15,971 bases of DNA from Bacilli bacterium (GCA_028693885.1 JAQUUM010000011.1:1-15971); one strand, 5' to 3'; shown: positions 1 through 8,489, numbered from the stretch's first letter. Notes: a model not told the origin generated them from the letters alone. Numbers and translations: made by a program.

Positions 1-1015
1 AGGCATCTATAATAGGATCTAGTTTGCCTTCCATAACTCTATCTAATTGTTGGATAGTAAATCCAATACGATGATCTGTTACTCTATTTTGAGGATAGTT
101 ATATGTTCTAATTTTTTCACTTCTATCTCCATGCCCTATCTTAGACATGCGCTCTTGACCAATTTTTTCTTCTTTTTCTTGCATTATTTTATCAAATAAA
201 CGTGCTTGTAAGATTTTTAAAGCATTAGCTTTATTTTCGTGTTGACTTTTTGCATCTTGACATTGAGCCATAATCCCTGTAGGAACGTGAGTTGCTCTAA
301 CCGCTGATTTAGTTGTATTAACACTTTGCCCACCAGGTCCTGATGAACAAAAAATATCTATTCTTACTTCATTTAAATCAAGTTCAAAATCAAACGAATC
401 AGCCTCAGGCATTACTAATACTGTAGCAGTTGAGGTATGAATTCTTCCTTGTGATTCTGTTTGAGGAATTCTTTGAACTCTGTGAGCTCCTGACTCATAC
501 TTTAAAATTGAATAAACACTATCACCCTTTACCATAAATTCAATTTGTGAGAAGCCTCCAATACCTGTTTCAATTGCAGTTGATACTTCAATTTTCCAAT
601 TTCTGCTCTCGGCATATTTAGCATACATTCTAAACAAGTCTCCAGCAAAAAGATTAGCCTCATCCCCGCCTGCAGCTCCTCTGATTTCAACGATGACATT
701 TTTTTCATCATTAGGATCTTTTGGAATTAAAAGTATTTCTAACATTTCTTCAATTTTTTCTTTTTCTAACTCTTTTTCTTCTAATTCTAAAGCAGCCATT
801 TCTTTCATTTCACGATCATTAAGCAACTCTTTTAAACCCTCGATCTCATTAAGTACTGCTTTGTAGTCGCGATATACTAAAACCGTTTTTTCCATTGACT
901 TTAGCTCTTTTAGTAATTCAGTCATTTTTTTAACATCACTTACTACTTCATTTAAGGTTAGCATTTGGTTTATTTTATTGTATCTTTTTTCTATTGCATC
1001 AAGTCTATTAATCAT
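1..1015 (-). CDS. prfA: Peptide chain release factor 1, C-terminal end cut by window edge
   Basis: Class I release factor that reads UAA and UAG in the ribosomal A site and triggers peptidyl-tRNA hydrolysis. I translated it by hand from an ATG at 1015; 338 codons are present and about 20 are missing beyond position 1. Visible features: an N-terminal helical region (residues 1-95), the family motif RGAAGGDEANLF (112-123), the RF1-type anticodon tripeptide PQT (184-186; RF2 would have SPF), RIHTSTATVLVMPE (191-204) and the catalytic loop SSGPGGQSVNTTKSAVR, with GGQ at 228-230. An AAGGAT ribosome binding site lies six bases before the ATG. The start is only 3 bases past the dnaB stop, so the two are co-transcribed. 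prfA often sits with prmC in Firmicutes; prmC could lie just outside the window. The RF1 assignment is secure. Confidence 0.95.
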   Translation of the reverse strand, partial: MINRLDAIEKRYNKINQMLTLNEVVSDVKKMTELLKELKSMEKTVLVYRDYKAVLNEIEGLKELLNDREMKEMAALELEEKELEKEKIEEMLEILLIPKDPNDEKNVIVEIRGAAGGDEANLFAGDLFRMYAKYAESRNWKIEVSTAIETGIGGFSQIEFMVKGDSVYSILKYESGAHRVQRIPQTESQGRIHTSTATVLVMPEADSFDFELDLNEVRIDIFCSSGPGGQSVNTTKSAVRATHVPTGIMAQCQDAKSQHENKANALKILQARLFDKIMQEKEEKIGQERMSKIGHGDRSEKIRTYNYPQNRVTDHRIGFTIQQLDRVMEGKLDPIIDA

Positions 1016-1018
1016 TTT

Positions 1019-2350
1019 TTATCCTTCATATTGACTGAATGAGCAAGTTTGACCTTTAAATATTAAAGGCACTTCTCCAGTTGGTCCTTGTCTATTTTTA
1101 AGTATTAATAATTCAGTTCTAGAATTTAATCTTTTGACTGTTTCATCATCAGTTTTTGGAGCCGTTTTTTTATGTAAAAACATTACGATGTCAGCATCTT
1201 GTTCAATACTTCCTGACTCTCTTAAGTCAGCTAGCATTGGTGATCTACTTTCTTTATCACGTTTTTCAATATCTCTGGACAATTGTGATAAAGCAATAAC
1301 CGGAATATCTAATTCTCTGGCTAACACTTTTAGCATTCTTGAAATCTTACTAACCTGCTCATATCGGCTTTTACCATCAGCTGTGATTAATTGCATATAA
1401 TCAATTATTAATAGATCTAATTTAGCATCTCTTTGTAGTTTTTGACAACTTAATCTAATATCTTGAATATCCGTAAAACTATCATCATATAGGTTTAATT
1501 TATATTTTGAAATTTGGTTTTTAGCAAAATAAATCGAAGCCATATCATCGTCAGTTAATTTACCTTTTTTAATATCATTTAGTGGAACAGCTGAAACACT
1601 ACTTAGAATTCTCATTACTAATTGAGGGTTACCCATTTCTAGTGAGAAAAAAGCTACCGCTTTATCCATAGTTTTACAAACATGAGTTGCGATATTCAAA
1701 GCTAAAGTAGATTTACCCAAAGATGGTCTAGCAGCTAAAATTACTAATTCACCTTTTTGAAATCCATTTGTTATTTCATTAAGTTTTGTAAAACCTGTAT
1801 CTATTCCTGTTAAATTGTTATCGTTTTTTCTAATATCTTCTATTGCATCTAAAACTTCATCAGCTACAGAACCTACATCAACAAAGCTTGTTGCTTTTCT
1901 TTTAGCAACAACAGCATTAATTTTTGTCAAAGCAAATTCCATTAATTCCTTCAAAGGCATCTCATTAGATTTAGCTTTGTCAGAAATTTCTTTAGTTACA
2001 TCTAAAAGTCTTCTTCCTAATGCTTTTTCTTTTGTTGATTCAATATAGCTCTCAGAAGCTATATAAGATGGTGCAGATTCCATTAAATTAATTAAATATT
2101 CTTCGCCACCGATTTCATTTAATACTCCCATTCGCGATAACTCTTCAGCTACACTGCTATGATCAATTTTCTCTTTTCTGTTATTAATTTTTTCCATAGC
2201 TCTAAAAATATTCTTGTTTTTTCCATCAAAAAACTCTTCTTCTTTTAGAGAAGCTAAAACATCACTAGCTGTTTTTTCATCGATTAAGGCACTACCGATT
2301 AAAAAATCTTCAGTTTGAGTATTAAAAGGTGAGTTTAATTTATCATTCAT
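1019..2350 (-). CDS. dnaB: Replicative DNA helicase DnaB
   Basis: Hexameric 5'-3' helicase that unwinds the replication fork (called DnaC in Bacillus). At 443 residues it is of normal family length. An N-terminal helical domain (about 10-110) and a linker precede a RecA-like ATPase. Visible motifs: TGIDTGF (181-187), Walker [10 protein letters not shown] (207-215), catalytic Glu in SLEMG (236-240), Walker [10 protein letters not shown] (313-321) and the [17 protein letters not shown] segment (377-393) that carries family-conserved ATPase residues. No intein is present. The ATG overlaps the end of the upstream gdpP-rplI gene by 8 bp, and a GGAG about 10 bases upstream, inside that gene, is the likely ribosome binding site. 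This implies translational coupling. prfA follows after 3 bases. The rplI-dnaB order is ancestral in Firmicutes. Confidence 0.97.
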   Translation of the reverse strand: MNDKLNSPFNTQTEDFLIGSALIDEKTASDVLASLKEEEFFDGKNKNIFRAMEKINNRKEKIDHSSVAEELSRMGVLNEIGGEEYLINLMESAPSYIASESYIESTKEKALGRRLLDVTKEISDKAKSNEMPLKELMEFALTKINAVVAKRKATSFVDVGSVADEVLDAIEDIRKNDNNLTGIDTGFTKLNEITNGFQKGELVILAARPSLGKSTLALNIATHVCKTMDKAVAFFSLEMGNPQLVMRILSSVSAVPLNDIKKGKLTDDDMASIYFAKNQISKYKLNLYDDSFTDIQDIRLSCQKLQRDAKLDLLIIDYMQLITADGKSRYEQVSKISRMLKVLARELDIPVIALSQLSRDIEKRDKESRSPMLADLRESGSIEQDADIVMFLHKKTAPKTDDETVKRLNSRTELLILKNRQGPTGEVPLIFKGQTCSFSQYEG

Positions 2351-4787
2351 TTTTTGCCATCTCCACTACATGAACAGTAATATTAGCTAGCACATCTTTA
2401 TGAAGTTGAATCGGAATTGTATAAGTACCTAGTGCTTCAATATCTTTATCATATAAAATCTTTCTTTTTTCTAATTCAATATCATGTTGTTTTTTAAATT
2501 CTTCAACGATTTGTTTGTTCGTAATACTTCCAAAAAGTTTTCCGTTTTGACCAACTCTAACCGCTACTTTTATACTAAGAGCTTCCACTGTCTTTTTTAA
2601 CTCTTGCATTTCTTCAAAATGCTTTTGTTCAGCAGCTTTAGCTTGTAAGTTTTTAAATTCTAATTGTTTTATATTATCAACAGTTGCTGCAATAGCCTCA
2701 TTATTTCTGATTAAGAAATTAGCATGCCCATTAGGAACGTTAATAATTTCATTCTTTTTTCCTTTTCCTTTAACATCCTTAGTAAGAATAACTTTCATAT
2801 CCACTTTACCTTCTTCCTTAACTTTAGCTAATTTACTTATTAATAATTCTTTCGCTGCTTCTAATGTAGTATCAGTTAATTGAGCAGCCGCATTATTAAA
2901 ATGACCGCCACCACCTAACTCTTCCATAATTACTTGAACATTAACACCTTCTAAACTTCTAGCGCTAATTCCAATTTCTGTTTGACTTATTTTTCCAATA
3001 CAAAAAGCAGCTTCTACTTTGTCAATATTACTTAATTCATCAGCAACCTTTGCTAATAAATTTCTTTGGTAAATTTCATCTTCTCCTACTGCAACCATAA
3101 AAGAATCCTCAACTAAAACAGCATTATTTAAAATAACTGCTTTTTTAGTGTAATCAATGTAGTCTTCTCTTAAATATTTTTTTGCTTTTGCCATATTTGC
3201 TTGTAATTTATTAAGAGATGCTAATACATTAAATGTTCTATCAGAAGTTCTATAAGTAAATGAATTAGTATCAATTAATATACCCATCATCATCCAAGTT
3301 GCTTCTTCTTCTGAAATTTCAATTTTACTAAGCTCTAAGAATCCCATCAATTCTACTACTAACTCAACACTAGATGATGCACTAGTTTGAATATGTGAAT
3401 AAATTTGATTATCAATAGCATTTGTATTTCTTCTGTGATGATCTATTACAGCTATCTTATGAGCTTTTTTATATATTTTTTCTTCCATTAAAATATTAGC
3501 ATATTGGCAATCAACAATTACTAAAAGTGTATTTGTATCTATCAAAGCTAAGGCTTCTTTTCTATTAACTAAATAATTTAAAACATTAACATGCGAAAGT
3601 TTAATGTGTTTATAAATACTCTTAACAGTATCATCTACTAATTCTTCTTCAAAAACCATATGTGAAGATTTATTTAAAGATAACGCAATCTTTTGAAGTG
3701 CAAGCGATGAAGCAAAAGCATCAGCATCCATATTAATATGTGAAAGAATTATAACATTTGATGCTTTAAGCATTAAATCTTTTAGTTCTAAAGCCTTCAT
3801 TCTAATATATGGTGATGCGATAGTTTCAAAGCCTTCGATAAGCGCTCCATAATATTTAACTTCTTCGTCTTCTAAAACAGCCGCTTGGTCTCCCCCACGA
3901 CTTATCGCAAGATTAAGTTGTTCTAAAGCTAAATCAGCTAAAGAGTTTGAATCAACATCTTTACAGGCAATTCCAATACTAGCACTTACTCTAATGCTAT
4001 ACTTAATACAATACTCTTTTAGAGTTGATAAAATATCTAATTTACTTTTTTTAATTTGTTGCAATTGTGAATTATCTAATACAAGTAAAAATCTTTCTTC
4101 ACTATAACCTTTAATATAAAAATCATATTTATTAGCCCATTCTTCTAATATACCAATCATATTACTAATATGTAGGGCTTTACTTTTTGTATCAAAAGAT
4201 ACAAGTGCTTCATCTAAATTATCAAGATTAATTATTCCTAAAGCTAAAGTTCTTTCTTTATAACGCTTTTCTATTTTTTTTTGTTCAGTAACATCTGTCA
4301 TATAAATAATATTATACTCATATAAAACTCTACACTGAAAAACTTTGCCATATACTTTTATATCAAAATCACTAGCTTTAACTATTAATTGTTTTGCTAA
4401 ATTTTTATTTATATTTTCAATATTTCTTTCGATTAATTGATTCATAAAAATTTCTTTAGCAAACTTATTAACCCATTGAATAACATATTCATCATCAAAA
4501 ATTAAAATTGCAATTGGAATTTCATTAAATGAAACTTCCCCGGCTTTTTGGACACGAAAAGAAATAGAATTCCATAAGGTCATTCTTTTTTCTAACCATT
4601 CTAATTTTTTTTGACTTTTCATATTAAAATTAACCATATTAATAACCAAAGAAGCAGTTAACGCTACGCCCAAAGAAAGATAGGCAACTAAAGGCGATGT
4701 TTCTTCTATTAATGCAAAAACAAAAACTGCTAAGCCTAAAATTATTATGATTAATAAAGTTAATAATATTCTGTTTTTCTGTTTCAT
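2343..4787 (-). CDS. GdpP-type c-di-AMP phosphodiesterase fused to ribosomal protein L9
   Basis: One 814-residue frame holds two normally separate proteins. Residues 1-663 match full-length GdpP (YybT): two membrane helices (about 8-26 and 33-52), a PAS-like region (85-170), a degenerate GGDEF domain with YSEERF (229-234) in place of the signature, then DHH/DHHA1 phosphoesterase motifs H350/D354/D356, D426 in IVDCQ, DHHRR (449-453), D506 in GILIDTNSF and GGGGH (625-629). GdpP hydrolyses c-di-AMP to pApA at the membrane. Residues 664-814 are a complete L9 of 151 residues: the N domain starts [15 protein letters not shown], a long helix spans about 705-735, and a C domain contains [11 protein letters not shown]9 binds 23S rRNA near the L1 stalk. 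There is almost no linker. Start: ATG with GAGGAA upstream. The stop is TGA, overlapping dnaB. From memory, the same fusion is annotated in Acholeplasma and phytoplasmas. Whether it is processed is unknown. Confidence 0.95.
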   Translation of the reverse strand: MKQKNRILLTLLIIIILGLAVFVFALIEETSPLVAYLSLGVALTASLVINMVNFNMKSQKKLEWLEKRMTLWNSISFRVQKAGEVSFNEIPIAILIFDDEYVIQWVNKFAKEIFMNQLIERNIENINKNLAKQLIVKASDFDIKVYGKVFQCRVLYEYNIIYMTDVTEQKKIEKRYKERTLALGIINLDNLDEALVSFDTKSKALHISNMIGILEEWANKYDFYIKGYSEERFLLVLDNSQLQQIKKSKLDILSTLKEYCIKYSIRVSASIGIACKDVDSNSLADLALEQLNLAISRGGDQAAVLEDEEVKYYGALIEGFETIASPYIRMKALELKDLMLKASNVIILSHINMDADAFASSLALQKIALSLNKSSHMVFEEELVDDTVKSIYKHIKLSHVNVLNYLVNRKEALALIDTNTLLVIVDCQYANILMEEKIYKKAHKIAVIDHHRRNTNAIDNQIYSHIQTSASSSVELVVELMGFLELSKIEISEEEATWMMMGILIDTNSFTYRTSDRTFNVLASLNKLQANMAKAKKYLREDYIDYTKKAVILNNAVLVEDSFMVAVGEDEIYQRNLLAKVADELSNIDKVEAAFCIGKISQTEIGISARSLEGVNVQVIMEELGGGGHFNNAAAQLTDTTLEAAKELLISKLAKVKEEGKVDMKVILTKDVKGKGKKNEIINVPNGHANFLIRNNEAIAATVDNIKQLEFKNLQAKAAEQKHFEEMQELKKTVEALSIKVAVRVGQNGKLFGSITNKQIVEEFKKQHDIELEKRKILYDKDIEALGTYTIPIQLHKDVLANITVHVVEMAKNE

Positions 4788-4820
4788 AATTTAATTCCTC
4801 TTACCTTATTAACGTAACTT

Positions 4821-4848
4821 ATTATATCATAATCTTTAATAAAGTAAA
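4821..4848 (-). promoter_or_regulatory. Promoter of the gdpP-rplI/dnaB/prfA unit
   Basis: On the minus strand, TTTACT (4848-4843) is followed after 16 bases by TATAAT (4826-4821). The -10 is preceded by TGA, giving an extended -10 (TGnTATAAT). Transcription would start near 4814, leaving a leader of about 27 bases with a GAGGAA ribosome binding site. It lies just downstream of the rpsR terminator, which fits a new transcription unit. Confidence 0.75.
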
Positions 4849-4870
4849 AGATTTTATATTAAATCAAAGG

Positions 4871-4901
4871 TAAAATAAAGCCATATCAAATTGATATGGC
4901 T
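4871..4901 (-). terminator. Rho-independent terminator of rpsF-ssb-rpsR
   Basis: AGCCATATC and GATATGGCT form a perfect 9-bp stem around a 5-base loop (4879-4901). Read on the minus strand, the stem is followed by the U-rich run TTTATTTT. It begins 11 bases after the rpsR stop codon. Confidence 0.88.
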
Positions 4902-4911
4902 AAGAAATTTA

Positions 4912-5136
4912 CTATTCTTTAACAAACGGCAATAAAGCCATATGTCTTGCTCTTTTAATTGCAACAGCTAATTCTCTTTGATAAATAGCTTTTGTTCCTG
5001 TTACTCTACGAGGTAAAATCTTTCCTCTGTCAGAGATGAATTTTTTTAATAATTCATAATCAGTAAAATCTATTTTTTCAACTTTATTATCTGTGAAATA
5101 GCAAGTCTTTTTACGTTTTGCACGAAAATATGCCAT
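4912..5136 (-). CDS. rpsR: 30S ribosomal protein S18
   Basis: Small-subunit protein that binds 16S rRNA on the platform together with S6. At 74 residues it is normal length. Visible: a basic N-terminus ([11 protein letters not shown]), the core [23 protein letters not shown] (residues 26-48), and [19 protein letters not shown] near the C-terminus. The ATG at 5136 has an AAGGAGGA ribosome binding site 6 bases upstream, which overlaps the ssb stop codon (TAAGGAGG). It is the last gene of rpsF-ssb-rpsR and is followed by a strong terminator. Only one or two Cys are present and no CXXC zinc pair is apparent. The identification is certain. Confidence 0.97.
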   Translation of the reverse strand: MAYFRAKRKKTCYFTDNKVEKIDFTDYELLKKFISDRGKILPRRVTGTKAIYQRELAVAIKRARHMALLPFVKE

Positions 5137-5148
5137 TATTTTTCCTCC

Positions 5149-5610
5149 TTAAAATGGTAGATCATCATCTGAAATATCAAAATTACTCTTAACATTTTCA
5201 AACGGATCTTTACTTGGTTTTTGTTCTTGTCTTTTTGGTTCTTCATAACGTGGTTTATTATAATCATAATCATTACTTGATTCTGATTTGTTCTTTGGTT
5301 CTAAAAACTCAATATTGTCACACACAACATCCATAGTATACTGTCTTGTTCCACTTGCATCATCATAAGTTCTAGATTGGATACGGCCTTCAACACCAAT
5401 TAATCCGCCCTTTTTTATATACCTTGCAAGATTTTCAGCTGCTTGTCTCCAAACAACACAAGAAATAAAATCAGCCTGTTGTTGATTAGAATCCTTACTT
5501 GCAAAAGGTCTATTGACTGCAATTGTAAATTGAACATATGCAATACTATTTGATGTATGTTTTAATTCTGGATCTTTTACCAAACGACCAGTTAAAATAA
5601 CTTTATTCAT
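5149..5610 (-). CDS. ssb: Single-stranded DNA-binding protein
   Basis: Binds single-stranded DNA during replication, repair and recombination, and recruits partner proteins through its tail. The 153-residue length is typical. Residues 1-105 form the OB fold, starting MNKVILTGRLVKDPELK and containing FISCVVWRQAAENLARYIKKG and GRIQSRTYDD. Residues 106-146 are a polar, low-complexity linker rich in N, S, E, K and P. The end, SDDDLPF, is the conserved acidic partner-binding tip. The ATG at 5610 has an AGGAGAT ribosome binding site that overlaps the rpsF stop codon. It sits between rpsF and rpsR as in most Firmicutes, so it is made from the ribosomal-protein transcript and may share its regulation. 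Confidence 0.97.
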   Translation of the reverse strand: MNKVILTGRLVKDPELKHTSNSIAYVQFTIAVNRPFASKDSNQQQADFISCVVWRQAAENLARYIKKGGLIGVEGRIQSRTYDDASGTRQYTMDVVCDNIEFLEPKNKSESSNDYDYNKPRYEEPKRQEQKPSKDPFENVKSNFDISDDDLPF

Positions 5611-5619
5611 CTTTATCTC

Positions 5620-5928
5620 CTAGTTCTTAACAATGATATGTCTTAAAATATCTTCTCTGATATTACAAACACGTGTGAATTCATTTACAGCTTCAGTTGT
5701 AGCGTTAGCCTTAAATTTCACATAGTAACCTCTGCGATATTTAGTTAACCCTTTTTCATCAGCTTGTTGAATTTCATAAGCAAAGTCTTTCATTCCCCAT
5801 TGATTTACTTCAAGAATTTCACTACCATTATCAGTGAAAATTTTATTGATATCAGCTAAAACCGCTTCAACCATTTCTTCATTTAAATCTTTTGGACGAA
5901 TGATGTACATACCTAAGTATTCAGTCAT
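5620..5928 (-). CDS. rpsF: 30S ribosomal protein S6
   Basis: Platform protein of the 30S subunit that pairs with S18. The mature frame is 102 residues, close to the usual 95-135. Visible: MTEYLGMYIIRPKDL at the start, the central WGMKDFAYEIQQADEKG, and YYVKFKANATTEAVNEFTRVCNIREDILRHI. The longest possible frame opens with a GTG at 5937, but that GTG is part of the AAGGAGGTG ribosome binding site, so translation starts at the ATG at 5928. It is the first gene of rpsF-ssb-rpsR, has its own promoter, and follows a structured leader that may bind the S6:S18 pair. Confidence 0.96.
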   Translation of the reverse strand: MTEYLGMYIIRPKDLNEEMVEAVLADINKIFTDNGSEILEVNQWGMKDFAYEIQQADEKGLTKYRRGYYVKFKANATTEAVNEFTRVCNIREDILRHIIVKN

Positions 5929-5955
5929 TCTTTCCACCTCCTTTTGGTCATATTG

Positions 5956-5994
5956 GCTTAACCACGAGGTTAAGCAAGGATATCTTTATTCCTT
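5956..5994 (-). promoter_or_regulatory. Structured leader of the rpsF operon (two abutting hairpins)
   Basis: Just after the predicted transcription start lie two hairpins with no base between them. The first (5994-5976) pairs AAGGA-TA with TATCCTT, with one bulged A and an AAGA loop. The second (5975-5956) is a perfect 8-bp stem, GCTTAACC with GGTTAAGC, around the loop TCGT. No U-run follows, so it is not a terminator. S6:S18 autoregulatory leaders are known upstream of rpsF in many bacteria. This element is placed like one, but I do not see the CCG bulge that marks the described motif, so the function is inferred. Confidence 0.5.
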
Positions 5995-5999
5995 TAAGG

Positions 6000-6028
6000 A
6001 TTATACTACACTCTTTAATAAAACGCAA
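6000..6028 (-). promoter_or_regulatory. Promoter of rpsF-ssb-rpsR
   Basis: On the minus strand, TTGCGT (6028-6023) is followed after 17 bases by a perfect TATAAT (6005-6000). Transcription would start near 5993, giving a leader of about 65 bases before the rpsF ATG. The promoter lies within 40 bases of the end of the P-type ATPase gene. No terminator separates them. Confidence 0.72.
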
Positions 6029-6035
6029 TCTTTTA

Positions 6036-8489
6036 TCACATTTTTTTAAAAAGATACCTAATCCCTTTCATAATCGGATGAGCAATTAATGCCATTATCA
6101 CAGTTAATAAGACACTTTGTAAACTAAGTAAATCTAGTGGTATATTCATAATATTTGAGAATATCAATAAATATAAACCACAAAAAGCAATCATTAAAAT
6201 AAATAGAAGTTTTCTAAACCAATTATAAGGTTTGCAAACCTCATATAGCACCAAGGCAACTACAAATGTAGTTACTAAAATTATGATAACTCTAAATTCA
6301 TCTGGAGCCATTGTAATAACACTCATATTACTTGGTAAAATAGTAAATATTTGGTTCATAAAATTAAGTATGATATGAAACGATAAAACCGTTAAAGCAC
6401 CAGGAATAGAATTCTTTAAGACATTAAAAATAAAACGACCTTTTACTTTTTCATTATTTGGTTGAAGTGATAAGAAAAAGGCTGGTATTCCAATACAAAA
6501 ATATTCTACCATCGCTAAATCTTTTGGTTGGAATGGATATGGTTTAGATAGTGCAATATAAAGGACTGTAAGCAAAATCGAAAACAAAGTTTTTACTAAA
6601 AATAAAGTCGAAGTCCTTTGAATGTTATTAATTACTCTACGACCTTCGTTTACAACCTTAGGCATAGAGGCAAAATTTGAATCCATTAAAACTAAATGCG
6701 ATACAAGTCTTGTAGCCTCACTTCCAGATGCCATAGCAATTGAACAATCAGCTTCTTTTAAAGCTAGAATATCATTAACACCATCACCTGTCATGGCTAC
6801 AGTTTTTTTATGTTCTTTTAAAGCCTGAACTAAAATTTTTTTCTGACTAGGTACAACTCTACCAAATACCGTATAATCAAGTGCTAAAGATTTAACTTCT
6901 TCATCTGATTTACCTTCTAAACTAACACATCTATCAGCGCCAGGAATTCCAACTCTCATTGCAATTTCTGAAACTGTTGTAGCATTATCTCCTGAGATAA
7001 CTTTTACATCAACACCATTATTTTTAAAATACTGGATCGTATCACTTGCATCTTCTCTAATATGGTCTTGAATAACAATCAAAGCAATTGCTTTAGCATT
7101 ATTTGGAACTTTTTCTTTAACTGAAGATCCAGCTTGAGCAAGAACTAAAACTCTACAGCCTTGAGCTGCAAACTTATCAACTCTACTTCTTACTTTTGAG
7201 TATTGATCAACTAATACAAACTCAGGTGCCCCTATTATAAAAGTACCACCTTTTTCAAAAGTAACAGCACTATATTTTCTTTGAGAAGAAAACGGAACCA
7301 CTTCTTTTGCTTTTAAAACTTTATTAATATCAAAATATTTAATCAAGGCTTCTGATGTAGGGTTTGTATCTCTAAACGCATTCATCATCGATCCTATAAT
7401 TTCTCTTACTGTATATTCTGTTTCATTTTTAATTTCAACAAAATCACAAACTCTCATAGTTCCATCTGTAATAGTACCTGTTTTATCTAAACAAAGCACA
7501 TCAACTCTTGCTAACATTTCAATACCATATAATTCTTGAACTAAAGTATTATTTTTAGCAAGTCTAATAACACCAACGGCTAAAGCCACACTTGTTAATA
7601 GGAAAAGTCCAGCTGGAATCATTCCAATTACAGAACCTGATGTTGAAGTAACAATATTAGCGAAACTAGCACCACCACTACTGTTTGTTATATACATTGG
7701 GTAAATCAAAAGTACAATTAAAACTGCAATAACTTGAATCGTAATTTTCAAAGTCTTCATTAACTCACTTCTAGGCTTACGATATTTTTTAGCATCTTTT
7801 GATAACTTTTCTAAATAATTATCTTTACCAACTTTATCAACCCTTGCATAACAAGTACCAGAAACTACAAAGCTTCCTGATAATAATAAATCTCCAACCT
7901 GTTTTATGATTGCATCAGACTCACCTGTTAAAAGTGACTCATTAGCTTCAATTTGACCTTCAATAACTATACTATCAGAACAAATCTGTTTACCATTTTT
8001 TAGATACATTACGTCATCTAAAACTACTTCTTCAACTGGGATTTCTTTTTCCTCACCATCTCTTACAACAATTGCAGTTGGAGAAGATACTAGTGATAAC
8101 TTTTTAATTGTACTTTTTGCTTTTAACTCTTGAACTAAACCAATAATAATATTCGGAATTACAATTGCAAGATAAAGTAAGTTTTTGTATTCATGAGCCA
8201 TAATTAATAAAACTGTAATAATAAAGTACAATAAGTTAAAGAATGTAAATACATTAGTAACAACTATACTTAAAACACTTTTACCATGTTCAATATCACT
8301 TACATTAACAATTCCATGTTCAACTCTTTCAGCAACTTGCTCTGCAGTTAAACCCTTTTTGATATCAACATCATATCTAGGAATATCATAAGTTTCTTTT
8401 TTTGAACTTTTCTTTGGCTTTTGTAATTCTATTTTGTTTTCTTTTTCTTCGGTTGTTTTTTCAATAACCTTTGAATTATTTTTTGCCAT
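6036..8489 (-). CDS. Cation-transporting P-type ATPase (CtpE/YoaB-like, substrate unproven)
   Basis: Membrane pump that moves a cation by forming a phospho-aspartate. The 817-residue protein has the standard order, numbered from the first in-frame ATG at 8501: helices 1-2 (about 77-125), actuator domain with LTGES (191-195), helices 3-4 (about 252-312), phosphorylation motif DKTGT (339-343), nucleotide-binding domain, hinge MTGDGVND, and six C-terminal helices, ten in all. There is no N-terminal CXXC metal-binding domain. Helix 4 reads MIPAGLFLLTS, without the Glu of PEGL calcium pumps, which argues against SERCA-like type IIA. The layout resembles CtpE/YoaB-type pumps linked to Ca2+ or Mn2+. 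The start is placed at 8489 because GGAGAG precedes the ATG pair there, whereas the ATG at 8501 has no ribosome binding site. Its N-terminus is a charged Lys/Glu-rich tail of about 30 residues. The gene stands alone with its own promoter; the stop is TGA followed by TAA. Confidence 0.9.
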   Translation of the reverse strand: MAKNNSKVIEKTTEEKENKIELQKPKKSSKKETYDIPRYDVDIKKGLTAEQVAERVEHGIVNVSDIEHGKSVLSIVVTNVFTFFNLLYFIITVLLIMAHEYKNLLYLAIVIPNIIIGLVQELKAKSTIKKLSLVSSPTAIVVRDGEEKEIPVEEVVLDDVMYLKNGKQICSDSIVIEGQIEANESLLTGESDAIIKQVGDLLLSGSFVVSGTCYARVDKVGKDNYLEKLSKDAKKYRKPRSELMKTLKITIQVIAVLIVLLIYPMYITNSSGGASFANIVTSTSGSVIGMIPAGLFLLTSVALAVGVIRLAKNNTLVQELYGIEMLARVDVLCLDKTGTITDGTMRVCDFVEIKNETEYTVREIIGSMMNAFRDTNPTSEALIKYFDINKVLKAKEVVPFSSQRKYSAVTFEKGGTFIIGAPEFVLVDQYSKVRSRVDKFAAQGCRVLVLAQAGSSVKEKVPNNAKAIALIVIQDHIREDASDTIQYFKNNGVDVKVISGDNATTVSEIAMRVGIPGADRCVSLEGKSDEEVKSLALDYTVFGRVVPSQKKILVQALKEHKKTVAMTGDGVNDILALKEADCSIAMASGSEATRLVSHLVLMDSNFASMPKVVNEGRRVINNIQRTSTLFLVKTLFSILLTVLYIALSKPYPFQPKDLAMVEYFCIGIPAFFLSLQPNNEKVKGRFIFNVLKNSIPGALTVLSFHIILNFMNQIFTILPSNMSVITMAPDEFRVIIILVTTFVVALVLYEVCKPYNWFRKLLFILMIAFCGLYLLIFSNIMNIPLDLLSLQSVLLTVIMALIAHPIMKGIRYLFKKM

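Noticed and set aside
529..711. 60-residue minus-strand open frame
   Set aside because: It lies wholly inside prfA in another frame and its product has no recognisable features. prfA motifs run through this stretch.
2343..4787. The gdpP-rplI fusion as an assembly error
   Set aside because: Both halves are full length and in frame, L9 begins at its natural Met, and the surrounding sequence shows no frameshift signature. From memory, the same fusion is annotated in related organisms.
5929..5937. GTG start for rpsF three codons upstream
   Set aside because: The GTG is part of the AAGGAGGTG ribosome binding site that serves the ATG at 5928.
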